A stretch of 23,907 nucleotides of DNA. It comes from an uncultured Prevotella sp. (GTDB lineage: Bacteria > Bacteroidota > Bacteroidia > Bacteroidales > Bacteroidaceae). Below are positions 1 to 9,291 of this stretch, one piece after another; the stretch's first letter is position 1, and every line of letters starts with the position of its first letter. The position numbers and the translations under genes are program-made. The stretch lies in assembly GCF_900549175.1 (NCBI RefSeq), contig NZ_URNN01000037.1:1-23907 (forward strand). The letters are read 5' to 3'. A model generated the notes under the pieces. That model saw nothing but the letters and a program-made list of their open reading frames with translations. It searched no databases and was not told the DNA's origin.

Positions 1-297
1 CGGAGTGTAAGGAGGGCCTCTCTGCTATCTCAACAAATTAACATTCGCGTAACTCGCTGATTGTCAGCCTCTCCCTTTTGAACGAAAAATCGCGTATTTC
101 GCACCGTAGTGCAGAAATCGTGGTGCGGGTGCTCTTTAACACATGTTAAAGTAAAATTGTTTCATATGCAGCGGGGCGTGCGCATATTCCGGCCATGTAG
201 GGCTGGCGGTATGTGGGAGTGATGGCCTGACGGTTGCTGGAATCATAATAAAACAAAAATTAATGCACAGTTGTTCGTTTATTCCGTTGATTTTGAG
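1..297. other. Intergenic region upstream of pnp, no gene seen
   Basis: No open reading frame with recognisable content and no RNA gene could be recognised in this stretch. It is mixed in composition and becomes AT-rich after about position 240, approaching the pnp promoter. The first bases may be the 3' flank of a gene lying outside the window, but nothing in the sequence shows this. Confidence 0.5.
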
Positions 298-305
298 TAT
301 CTTTG
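298..305 (+). promoter_or_regulatory. Bacteroidota -7 box of pnp
   Basis: TATCTTTG matches the Bacteroidota housekeeping -7 consensus TAnnTTTG and lies 36 bases before the pnp start codon. A weak -33-like element (TTCG at 274-277) sits at the expected 20-base spacing, but it is not a good match to TTTG. The leader would be about 30 bases and AT-rich, without a clear Shine-Dalgarno sequence, as is usual in this phylum. Confidence 0.6.
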
Positions 306-341
306 CCCGAATTTTATTTTTAAGATGTTTTAATATAAGAG

Positions 342-2678
<2,337 letters not shown>

Positions 2679-2753
2679 GCTCTTTTGAGCAAGGAAAAAA
2701 ATAATCTGAAAACCCGTATCGGGAAACAACAAACCTGAACGGGGAAACTGACT

Positions 2754-2840
2754 GTAGGGACATATTCTTGTATTTGTCCGCCAAACAATTATTGAATATC
2801 AATATGTTACGGGCGGACAAATACAAGAATATGTCCCTAC
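2754..2840. repeat. 29-bp perfect inverted repeat downstream of pnp
   Basis: The arms at 2754-2782 and 2812-2840 are perfect reverse complements of 29 bases, around a 29-base AT-rich loop. Each arm has GTAGGGACA at its outer end. Beyond the arms the pairing continues imperfectly for about ten more bases (GAAAC on the left, GTTTC on the right). It could act as an RNA hairpin that ends or protects the pnp transcript, or it could be a REP- or MITE-like dispersed element. There is no T-run directly after it. A related but shorter pair, AGGGAT at 2882-2887 and ATCCCT at 2911-2916, lies nearby. Confidence 0.9.
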
Positions 2841-2881
2841 TTTCTGTTTCATCCATCAGTAGTTCTGCCATCCGTTGCGGT

Positions 2882-2925
2882 AGGGATATATGCCTTAATG
2901 TTGTCGTAACATCCCTGTCTTTTGT
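2882..2925 (+). terminator. Possible weak terminator hairpin
   Basis: AGGGAT at 2882-2887 can pair with ATCCCT at 2911-2916, with an inner GTT/AAC pairing in the loop, and a T-rich stretch (GTCTTTTGTTTCC) follows. The stem is short and the loop long, so this is a weak candidate for the end of the pnp transcript. Confidence 0.25.
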
Positions 2926-2934
2926 TTCCTTTAT

Positions 2935-3050
2935 TAGGAAAACGCAGTTTTTCGGCACTTGTTTTTATAGAAAAACGCAGTTATTTGACCCTTGATTTTA
3001 TAGGAAAACGCAGTTTTTCGGCATTAATTTTTGTAGGAAAACGCAGTAAA
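2935..3050. repeat. 33-bp direct repeats (3.5 units) upstream of the ATPase gene
   Basis: Units begin at 2935, 2968, 3001 and 3034, each exactly 33 bases apart; the last is partial. Each starts with TAGGAAAACGCAG or a one-base variant. Units one and three contain a perfect dyad, AAAAC-GCA-GTTTT, while units two and four hold degenerate versions of its right half. The spacing is close to three DNA helical turns, so the units would face the same side. The last unit covers the place where the -33 element of the ATPase promoter should lie, which suggests operator sites. Confidence 0.9.
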
Positions 3051-3064
3051 AGCAAGAAAATAAG

Positions 3065-3072
3065 TATCTTTG
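3065..3072 (+). promoter_or_regulatory. Bacteroidota -7 box of the ATPase gene
   Basis: TATCTTTG is the same sequence as the pnp -7 box and lies 25 bases before the chosen ATG at 3097. No TTTG-like -33 element is visible at the right spacing; the last 33-bp repeat unit occupies that position instead. Confidence 0.55.
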
Positions 3073-3096
3073 CAGCGAGTTAAACTATTGACAGTC

Positions 3097-4449
3097 ATGC
3101 TATACAGGAAGATTACAAAAAGAATAGAAGAGCATCTCAAGTCGGACTCAAAGAGAGTCCTTGTCATTGATGGTGCCCGACAGATAGGGAAGTCATATAT
3201 AATAAGGTGGGTAGGGGAGCGGCTTTTCCCCAACTACATCGAGATAAACATGGAGGAAGACAAGCTCGGCGACCGTATCTTTGCGGAAGCGAAAACCGTA
3301 AAAGACTTCTATCTTGCCCTCAGTGTCATTGCAGGCGACAGGATGAAGGACAAGAGTTCGACGCTCGTCTTTATCGATGAAATACAGGCATACGACCATC
3401 TGCTTACACTCTTGAAGTTCCTGCGGGCTGACAACAGGTTCACATACATCGCCAGCGGGTCGCAGCTTGGGGTGACGCTGAAGAACACTTCATCAGTCCC
3501 AATCGGCAGTATTTCAATAGAGCACATGTATCCCATGGACTTCGAGGAGTTTCTGATGGCCAACGGTGTGGGCGAAACGGCAATAGACTCCATGCGCGAC
3601 TGTTTTTTGAAGGAAAAGCCGTTGCCGGACAGCATGCACAACAAGATGATGGACTTCTTCAGAAAATATCTGCTCGTGGGAGGTCTGCCCGCCGTTGTAG
3701 ACAGCTATCTGACAGAGCGGAACATCGTTGAAGTGAGAAACATTCAGGAGGAGATACACTCTCTTTACGGCGTGGACGCATCCAGATATGAAAGTGAATG
3801 TAACCGCAGGCTGAAGATACGGCGTATCTTCGACATGGTTCCGTCAAACTTGGAGAACAGGAAGAAGCGTGTTGTCATCAAGGACATAGAGAACAAAAGC
3901 TGGAAGAGGGCCGAGAACTACAGTGATGAATTTGAATATCTTGTATCGTCCGGAACAACTCTCGAAGTGAAGGCTATCAGCAATCCTACCTATCCGCTCG
4001 TGAAAAACAGCGGCAAGAATCTGTTGAAACTCTATTTGAATGACGTCGGAATACTCTCCGGCATATTCTATAAGAACAACATCAAGGCCGTGATGGCTGA
4101 CGAATCGAGTGTCAATTTGGGTGCTGTCTATGAAACGGTAGTGGCTCAGGAACTGCATGCCCACGGTTTCAGACTCTACTATTATGACAACAAGAAGAAC
4201 GGGGAGGTAGACTATCTGATTGACGATTCGGACAACCTGGCCGTTATACCGCTTGAAGTGAAATCCGGCAAAGACTATACTGTGCACAGTGCGCTGGACA
4301 AGTTCCTCTCCATAGCCGACTATGATGTCAAGCGGGCATACGTTCTTTCAAACGAACATAATGTCTTTAAGGAAGGCGGCATAACCTACATACCTATATA
4401 TTACGTGATGTTCTTTGAAAATGTATCGCATGCCGTGGGGCAATGGTAG
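3097..4449 (+). CDS. AAA family ATPase with DUF4143 C-terminal domain
   Basis: This 450-residue protein has an N-terminal P-loop ATPase domain with a Walker A motif GARQIGKS at 26-33 and a Walker B motif LVFIDE at 90-95. The ASGSQLG segment (119-125) fits the sensor region of this ATPase group. The C-terminal part (about 220-440) matches the DUF4143 family, which is described as having a restriction-endonuclease-like fold. Consistent with that, GEVD at 369-372 and LEVK at 386-389 resemble a PD-(D/E)XK core. Such proteins are common and often multicopy in Bacteroidales, and their biological role is poorly known. The ATG at 3097 is preferred over the TTG at 3070 because the TTG lies inside the -7 box. 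Its upstream region carries the 33-bp repeats, and it converges on the toxin gene with 20 bases between the two stops. Confidence 0.92.
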   Translation: MLYRKITKRIEEHLKSDSKRVLVIDGARQIGKSYIIRWVGERLFPNYIEINMEEDKLGDRIFAEAKTVKDFYLALSVIAGDRMKDKSSTLVFIDEIQAYDHLLTLLKFLRADNRFTYIASGSQLGVTLKNTSSVPIGSISIEHMYPMDFEEFLMANGVGETAIDSMRDCFLKEKPLPDSMHNKMMDFFRKYLLVGGLPAVVDSYLTERNIVEVRNIQEEIHSLYGVDASRYESECNRRLKIRRIFDMVPSNLENRKKRVVIKDIENKSWKRAENYSDEFEYLVSSGTTLEVKAISNPTYPLVKNSGKNLLKLYLNDVGILSGIFYKNNIKAVMADESSVNLGAVYETVVAQELHAHGFRLYYYDNKKNGEVDYLIDDSDNLAVIPLEVKSGKDYTVHSALDKFLSIADYDVKRAYVLSNEHNVFKEGGITYIPIYYVMFFENVSHAVGQW

Positions 4450-4469
4450 GGATGACATCCGAATGGATG

Positions 4470-4748
4470 TCAGTGGTCATCATAATGTCCGTAGGCGGCC
4501 AATACGAGAACGATTATCTCATCATCGTGCACCTCGTAGACAAGGCGGTGTTTCTTTGTTATGCTGCGCGACCACTGTCCGGCGCGGTCGCCCGTCAGGC
4601 GGTGGGGGTGGCCGGTGCCGGTGGTGGGATGTTTTTTCAGCTCTTCAATGAATTTCTTCAGCTTCTTATAAGCTGAAGGCTCATCTTTCTGCAGAAGTCT
4701 TGCCTCTCTGGTCGCATTTGAAGTGAATATGATTTTGTATTCCATCAC
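4470..4748 (-). CDS. YoeB/Txe-family toxin, probable mRNA endoribonuclease
   Basis: This 92-residue basic protein resembles YoeB/Txe toxins, which cut mRNA in the ribosomal A site. The signature segment WSRSITKKHRLVYEV runs from 59 to 73, and the C-terminus has the family's GHY at 87-89. R68, H88 and Y89 align with E. coli YoeB R65, H83 and Y84. The general base E46 of YoeB, in its GKGKPEPL segment, aligns with H49 in GTGHPHRL, an unusual change in the active site. The start codon overlaps the end of the upstream antitoxin gene as ATGA (4745-4748), so translation is probably coupled. The pair is convergent with the ATPase gene. The family call is firm; whether the toxin is active is uncertain. 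Confidence 0.88.
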   Translation of the reverse strand: MMEYKIIFTSNATREARLLQKDEPSAYKKLKKFIEELKKHPTTGTGHPHRLTGDRAGQWSRSITKKHRLVYEVHDDEIIVLVLAAYGHYDDH

Positions 4749-4993
4749 CCGACCCTTTCAAGAAATTCGTCAAGCGTTTCACCGGGTAACATTTCATGTA
4801 CCTTCCCCTCCCGCGCCTGCTGCAGCGATTCGTCAATCTTCGCAAAGAACTCCTCTTTGGTCATAAGGGTTTCGTCCTTTTCCTGCGTCGCTAATTTCTT
4901 CAGATACTTTGCCGCCCGCTTCATCAGGTTTTCGTTCTCGGCTATTATGCTGAGACTGCGGTATATTTCGGCGTTCAGTTGCATTGTTGTCAT
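4745..4993 (-). CDS. Antitoxin of the YoeB/Txe-like module
   Basis: This 82-residue protein is encoded directly before the toxin and overlaps it by four bases, the usual order for type II modules. It is acidic at the C-terminus (MLPGETLDEFLERVG), which would suit wrapping around a basic toxin. The central TLMTKEEFFAKID segment (42-54) is of a kind common in short Bacteroidota antitoxins. It does not show the classical YefM/Phd N-terminal sequence, so the DNA-binding type is not assigned. A good Shine-Dalgarno sequence (GGAGGA) lies just before the ATG at 4993, which is unusual for this phylum and supports the start. It would neutralise the toxin and probably repress its own promoter. Confidence 0.8.
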   Translation of the reverse strand: MTTMQLNAEIYRSLSIIAENENLMKRAAKYLKKLATQEKDETLMTKEEFFAKIDESLQQAREGKVHEMLPGETLDEFLERVG

Positions 4994-5025
4994 GTTGATT
5001 CCTCCGTATTTTATTGTTTTCGCTG

Positions 5026-5057
5026 CAAATATAGCTATTTATTTTAATATAAGCAAG
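5026..5057 (-). promoter_or_regulatory. Promoter of the toxin-antitoxin operon
   Basis: On the minus strand TATATTTG (5026-5033) is a full match to the TAnnTTTG -7 consensus, and CTTG at 5054-5057 provides a -33 TTG at a 20-base spacing. The start codon is 33 bases past the -7 box. This is the best-formed promoter in the window. Confidence 0.7.
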
Positions 5058-5065
5058 TTAAGGGA

Positions 5066-5085
5066 GCCCGTTTGCCGTGGCGGGC
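5066..5085 (-). terminator. Possible GH28 terminator hairpin
   Basis: GCCCG at 5066-5070 pairs with CGGGC at 5081-5085 around a ten-base loop, 24 bases past the GH28 stop on the minus strand. No T-run follows, so termination is only suggested by the position between the GH28 gene and the toxin-antitoxin promoter. Confidence 0.25.
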
Positions 5086-5108
5086 ATGCGTTTTCAGCGT
5101 ACGGTGCT

Positions 5109-6689
5109 TTATTTCCTTTCACCGAACTGCTCTATCTTTGTCCGGCCGCCGTCACCGCTGATGCTGACATTTTTTGTGTTGTGCAGATAGAGCGAGCCGC
5201 CTGTTGCGCGGTCGCTGATGCTGATGTCGCTGAGGGTGATGCCCTCGGCCTCGGATATCAGCGACGGGTTGGCGGCAGTGGCGTGCAGACCGGAGATGTG
5301 GATTCCGTCGATGGGACGTTCCGGCAGTCCGTCCATGTAAATGGCGCGGTCGGCTCCGGCACACGTGATGTTGTGGATGAAGATGTTGCGGAACGTCGGC
5401 GTGGTCTCGCCCACGGCAGGAACGTCGGTAACGCGGTAGCCCGTCATGTCTTTCAGAAAGGCACGGCCTTCGGAAGGCTTGAAGTAATACATGTCGAAGA
5501 GTATTCCCTCGTTCTTGATGCGTTCCATATAGATGTTGGCGGCGAAGATGCTGTCCACCACGCCGCCGCGGTCGCGGTTGCTCTTGAAGCGCAGTCCGTT
5601 GTCGGTGCCCATGAAGAGGCAGTCGCTCACGCTCACACGGCGCACGCCGCCCGACATCTCGCTGCCTACAACGAAACCGCCATGGGCATGGTAGACCACG
5701 CAGCTGTCTATTATGACATCCTGCGTAGGCACACCGCGTCGGCGTCCGGCCTCGTCGCGTCCCGATTTGAGACAGATACCGTCGTCACCCACGTCGAACA
5801 CGCAGCGTGAAAGGTACACATTGCGGCATGACTCTATGTCTATGCCGTCGCCGTTGGCCGCATTGTGGTCGTTGCGCACGGTGCAGTTCTTTATCGTAAT
5901 GTTGTCGCAAAGTTCCGGCCGGAGGTTCCACATAGGCGAATTCTGGAATGTTATACCCTCCAGACGCACGCGGCTGCAACGGATGAAATGGAGCAGTTCG
6001 GGGCGGACATAGTCCTTGTATTCCTTCCACCGGTCATCTTCCGTGCCCATGCGCAGGCGGGCATATTCCTGCTCTTCGGCCGTCATGGGGTACCAGCGGT
6101 CTTCCTTGGCGTTCATCACTCCCTCGCGCGATGTCCTGTCCCGCCACTCGTGCACGGTGGCGTTGCCGCGCTTGAACGGCCGCCAATGCTCTCCGGCTCC
6201 GTCTATTATGCCCCGTCCGCTTATTTCGATGTCCGTCGCGCCGTATGCACACAGTGGCGACTGCCGGTGTTCGCTGCCTCCGTTGCCCGTCTCCTCGTTG
6301 GCTCCGAAGAGTTCGCCGAGCGATTTGTAAAGACTCAGCCGCGGGTCGAATTTGATTACGGCCATGTCATTCAGGTGAAGGCGGATATGACTCTTGAAGA
6401 CAATGGGGCCGGTAAGCCATACGCCGTGCGGTACGGTGAGAGTACCGCCGCCCTTGCTTTCCAGATGGGCAATGGCTTTGGCGAAAGCGTCGGTGCAGAG
6501 TGTCAGCCCGTCGCCCTTGGCTCCGAAGTCGGTTATCGACACGGTGAGTGCCGGTATCTCAGGTTCTTCCACCATTATGCTCACCGGTCCCGACCGGTAT
6601 GTCCTCACGTTGCCTGCCACGGCGTTTCCCACTCCCATGATGATTGCCGTAGCGATAAGGACTGTAAAACGGATACTTTTGATGTTCAT
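5109..6689 (-). CDS. Secreted glycoside hydrolase family 28 (polygalacturonase-like)
   Basis: This 526-residue enzyme probably hydrolyses alpha-1,4-galacturonan or related pectin fragments in the periplasm or at the cell surface. A signal peptide covers about residues 1-26 (hydrophobic core, then AVAG). The parallel beta-helix fold starts near SITDFGAKGDG (51-61), the usual opening of the family. The GH28 catalytic motifs are all present in order: NGDGID (279-284, the NTD motif), GDDGICLKSG (301-310, with the DD pair at D302/D303), HGG (336-338) and RFKS (367-370, the RIK motif). The length is above that of simple endo-enzymes and fits exo-acting or oligogalacturonide-type members. The start at 6689 was chosen because the signal peptide begins there; the longer reading frame to 6788 adds 33 residues that do not look like an export signal. 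It stands alone here, with no SusC/SusD pair next to it. Confidence 0.93.
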   Translation of the reverse strand: MNIKSIRFTVLIATAIIMGVGNAVAGNVRTYRSGPVSIMVEEPEIPALTVSITDFGAKGDGLTLCTDAFAKAIAHLESKGGGTLTVPHGVWLTGPIVFKSHIRLHLNDMAVIKFDPRLSLYKSLGELFGANEETGNGGSEHRQSPLCAYGATDIEISGRGIIDGAGEHWRPFKRGNATVHEWRDRTSREGVMNAKEDRWYPMTAEEQEYARLRMGTEDDRWKEYKDYVRPELLHFIRCSRVRLEGITFQNSPMWNLRPELCDNITIKNCTVRNDHNAANGDGIDIESCRNVYLSRCVFDVGDDGICLKSGRDEAGRRRGVPTQDVIIDSCVVYHAHGGFVVGSEMSGGVRRVSVSDCLFMGTDNGLRFKSNRDRGGVVDSIFAANIYMERIKNEGILFDMYYFKPSEGRAFLKDMTGYRVTDVPAVGETTPTFRNIFIHNITCAGADRAIYMDGLPERPIDGIHISGLHATAANPSLISEAEGITLSDISISDRATGGSLYLHNTKNVSISGDGGRTKIEQFGERK

Positions 6690-6816
6690 TTTCTGATCAG
6701 TTTTGTTTGTTATAATTAGAATACGTTTCAGCCCGGCGCTTCCCTTGCCTGCTATGCCAGTTGGTGGAGCAAACCATTCCACGGACATATATAATTCGAA
6801 ATGTTGTCGGATGAGC

Positions 6817-6824
6817 CAAAATTA
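6817..6824 (-). promoter_or_regulatory. Possible -7 box for the GH28 gene
   Basis: On the minus strand the sequence TAATTTTG fits TAnnTTTG. It is 127 bases before the GH28 start codon and no clear -33 element accompanies it, so it is only a candidate. Confidence 0.3.
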
Positions 6825-6950
6825 TGTATGACGGATATCCTAAACTTCCGGATAAGTGTTAAAAACATCGTATTGTGAAGAGAAATAAAAGGATGATAAC
6901 AACATTTAAACCTTTTTAACTTTCGGGGGGGTAAATTGGACTATTGGTTG

Positions 6951-6967
6951 TACTTTTGCATGCAAAA
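6951..6967 (+). promoter_or_regulatory. -7 box of the fimbrial operon with overlapping palindrome
   Basis: TACTTTTG (6951-6958) matches the TAnnTTTG consensus. A perfect 14-base palindrome, TTTTGCATGCAAAA (6954-6967), overlaps the box and the expected transcription start, so a dimeric regulator bound there could block transcription. A -33 element at normal spacing is not evident, which suggests that the promoter is weak or needs an activator. Confidence 0.5.
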
Positions 6968-7102
6968 ACAGAGGTTTTGGGATAATATGGTAAAGAGACC
7001 TCGACCAGACACCTTCGGTCAGATGATGATCGCGTATGTTAGTTGTAGGATTATGTCTTAGTGCAAGAAATATAATGTGAAATTAAAAATCCTAAGGTTG
7101 CA

Positions 7103-7705
7103 ATGAAAGTGGTAAAAAACGTATTAATATTTTTCATTATGGCAGCAGTTCCGCTTGCCAGCTACGGTCAGTTGGCTGTCAAGACCAATCTGCTTTATGA
7201 TGCCACCACCACTCCCAACATCGGATTGGAGTACGCTTTGGGCAAACGCTCGTCGGTGAATCTTGTCTATGGCATAAATGCCTGGACGTTCGGTTCGGGC
7301 GAGGATGAGCACAAGGCGCAACATTGGGTACTCATGCCGGAGTACCGCTGGTGGCCCTGTACAACCTTCAACGGACACTTCTTCGGTGTGCACGGCATGG
7401 TGGGACAGTTTAATGCCGCCAATGCCCATCTGCCCATTCCCGGAATGTTCTTCAGTGGTGACAATCTCACCAAAGAAGTCCGCGACAAGCGTTATGAAGG
7501 CACGTTTGCCGGTATCGGAGTGACCTATGGTTATCAGTGGATGCTTTCGAGGCATTGGAACCTTGAAGCCGAAATAGGCGTGGGATATGACCACGTATGG
7601 TATGACAAGTACCGCTGCGGAACCTGCGGCGGCAAGCTCTCCGACGGCCATTCCAACTACATAGGCATCACCAAGATAGGTCTTTCCTTCATGTATCTGT
7701 TCTAA
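7103..7705 (+). CDS. DUF3575 outer-membrane protein, first gene of the fimbrial operon
   Basis: This 200-residue protein starts with a signal peptide (about 1-22, cleavage near SYG/Q) and continues with QLAVKTNLLYDATTTPNIGLEY, the typical opening of DUF3575 proteins. Alternating polar and hydrophobic strands and a terminal aromatic residue (MYLF at the end) suggest a small outer-membrane beta-barrel. A cysteine pair, CGTC, is seen near 173-176. DUF3575 genes are commonly found at the head of Bacteroidales fimbrial clusters, but their exact role is unknown to me; an outer-membrane assembly or anchoring role is inferred from position. The next gene begins 50 bases later. Confidence 0.87.
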   Translation: MKVVKNVLIFFIMAAVPLASYGQLAVKTNLLYDATTTPNIGLEYALGKRSSVNLVYGINAWTFGSGEDEHKAQHWVLMPEYRWWPCTTFNGHFFGVHGMVGQFNAANAHLPIPGMFFSGDNLTKEVRDKRYEGTFAGIGVTYGYQWMLSRHWNLEAEIGVGYDHVWYDKYRCGTCGGKLSDGHSNYIGITKIGLSFMYLF

Positions 7706-7755
7706 AAGAAACTCCATTACGGATATATAGTATTATTAATGACAAATAACGGCCA

Positions 7756-9216
7756 ATGAAACGTATCGCATATATTATCGTCGCAATATTATTGCCGCTG
7801 ACAACTTTTGCTGCCGGAGATACCGACCGGCTTGAAATCCGCAATGTCAAGACCCACCGTTCCGGCAGTGAGCTGCTGGTTACGGCAGACATTGTGCTTG
7901 ACTCGCTGAAATTGAAGCCAAACCAGCAACTGTACGTCACTCCCGTGGTGCATAACGGCGGAGGCTCGTCGGCTGTGCTCCCTGCGGTTCTCATCAACGG
8001 GCGTAACATGCATCTCGCCTATGAGCGCAAGACGCTGCGGAAGCAGGCTGCACTGAAGAACGTCGCCTACGAGGTGCGCCGCAACAACGGCAGTGACCAG
8101 ACTGTGCAATATACTGCATCGGTGCCCTTCCGGAAATGGATGATAAGCCGCACGACCGGTATCAGCCTCGAGATAGACACTTGCGGCTGCGGAGTGAAAA
8201 AGGGTACGGACATCATCCCTGTCGACATCCCGTCGCTCATGCCTCCCATGCGTCTGACATACCGCACGCCGGAGGTCAGCGAGCAGCCTGTGACCATACA
8301 CGAAGGCAGGGCACGCGTACAGTTCGAGGTGGACAGCATCACGTTGCATGCCGAGCCTTACACGTGCCGCAACGGACAGCTGATAGACAACGTGGAGCAG
8401 CTGCGCATCATAGGCGACTCCATAAGATATGCGCTCTCCGACCCCAATGCCGAGATTGCCTCTATAAATATTTGCGGTTACGCTTCGCCCGAATCTCCCT
8501 ATGTGCACAATGACTATCTGGCCACAAACCGTTCGCGTGCGTTGGCAGAATATATAGTGAAGAGATACAATACCCCTGCCGACCGTACCACTTCTGAATC
8601 GGTGGCGGAAAACTGGGTGGAATTTCGCGAGCAGGTGGTCAATGCCACTGATATAACCGAGACACAGCGCAAGGACCTTCTTGAACTGATAGATCGTCCC
8701 ACGTATGGTTCGGCCGACTTCGACGCCAAGGAGAGGGAACTGAAGACGTCGCCCAAGTTTGCCCGTCTGTACCGCAGCAAGATTCTGCCCGAATGGTTTC
8801 CGCGTCTGCGTGCCACAAAGTTCACTATCACCACCAGACTGAAGCCGATGTCGGACGAACAGCTTGCCGGGGTAATGGAGAAGACACCTCACATGATGTC
8901 GCTCAACCAGATGATGAGGGTGGCCAGGCTGCATGCCGAGGGCAGCGCCGACTTCAACCGCATCATCAACATTGCACTCAAGTATTATCCTGACGATGCC
9001 GTGGCCAATCTCAATGCCGGCATTGCGGCACTGTATGAAGGTGACGATGCCCGCGCTGCGGAACTGATAGCCAAGGGCGGCGATTCTCCCGAGGCTGAAA
9101 ACGCACGCGGAGTGCTTGCCATACATATTGGTGACTACGACGAGGCCTTGCGCCATTTCCGTGCCGCCGGAGATTTGCCGGAGGCGGTGAAAAACCGTGG
9201 GCTTCTGGAAGAGTAG
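7756..9216 (+). CDS. DUF3868 / OmpA-like protein with C-terminal TPR-like region
   Basis: This 486-residue exported protein has a signal peptide (about 1-20), a DUF3868-type N-terminal region (about 23-130, with RLEIRNVKTHRSGSELLV), and an OmpA C-terminal-like segment (about 180-275). That segment has GYASPESPYVHNDYLATNRS followed by RAL, the OmpA-type pattern of GYAS-P-E-G, N-x-x-L-S and RA, which is linked to peptidoglycan contact. The last 75 residues contain alanine-rich helical pairs (AVANLNAGIAALYEGDDARA, then YDEALRHFRAAGD) that look like tetratricopeptide repeats. A GCGC-like cysteine pair is at 143-145. Co-occurrence of DUF3575 and DUF3868 with Mfa1 and FimB genes is typical of this operon type. 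A periplasmic scaffold that ties the pilus base to the cell wall is a reasonable inference, not shown. Confidence 0.85.
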   Translation: MKRIAYIIVAILLPLTTFAAGDTDRLEIRNVKTHRSGSELLVTADIVLDSLKLKPNQQLYVTPVVHNGGGSSAVLPAVLINGRNMHLAYERKTLRKQAALKNVAYEVRRNNGSDQTVQYTASVPFRKWMISRTTGISLEIDTCGCGVKKGTDIIPVDIPSLMPPMRLTYRTPEVSEQPVTIHEGRARVQFEVDSITLHAEPYTCRNGQLIDNVEQLRIIGDSIRYALSDPNAEIASINICGYASPESPYVHNDYLATNRSRALAEYIVKRYNTPADRTTSESVAENWVEFREQVVNATDITETQRKDLLELIDRPTYGSADFDAKERELKTSPKFARLYRSKILPEWFPRLRATKFTITTRLKPMSDEQLAGVMEKTPHMMSLNQMMRVARLHAEGSADFNRIINIALKYYPDDAVANLNAGIAALYEGDDARAAELIAKGGDSPEAENARGVLAIHIGDYDEALRHFRAAGDLPEAVKNRGLLEE

Positions 9217-9291
9217 GGCCATGCAGACGTATTATGAAAACGATACAGACAAAACAAATGATATTATAAACCCTTTTAATTATTAGATTTT

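Larger units (their letters stand above)
6690..7102. other. Divergent regulatory region between GH28 and the fimbrial operon
   Basis: No gene is seen in these 413 bases. The region holds a possible GH28 promoter box on the minus strand, the -7 box and palindrome of the fimbrial operon, and a leader of about 140 bases before the DUF3575 gene. GTTAAAAA (6858-6865) and TTTTTAAC (6913-6920) form an eight-base inverted repeat. In the leader, TAGGATT (7046-7052) can pair with AATCCTA (7088-7094) just before the start codon, where it could affect translation. No long inverted repeats bracket the promoter. Confidence 0.6.

Noticed and set aside
2680..2691. GCTC-TTTT-GAGC hairpin as the pnp terminator
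   Set aside because: The stem has only four base pairs and is followed by A-rich, not T-rich, sequence on the coding strand.
2935..3050. 33-bp repeats as a CRISPR array
   Set aside because: Units follow each other directly with no unique spacers of constant length, and no cas gene is present.
4857..5810. Plus-strand frame of 317 codons crossing the antitoxin and GH28 genes
   Set aside because: It overlaps two well-supported minus-strand genes and its translation after the first 70 residues is an alanine/valine/histidine-rich shadow.
6690..7102. Phase-variable (invertible) promoter for the fimbrial operon
   Set aside because: Only an eight-base inverted repeat was found around part of the region; no longer repeats bracket the promoter and no recombinase gene is in the window.
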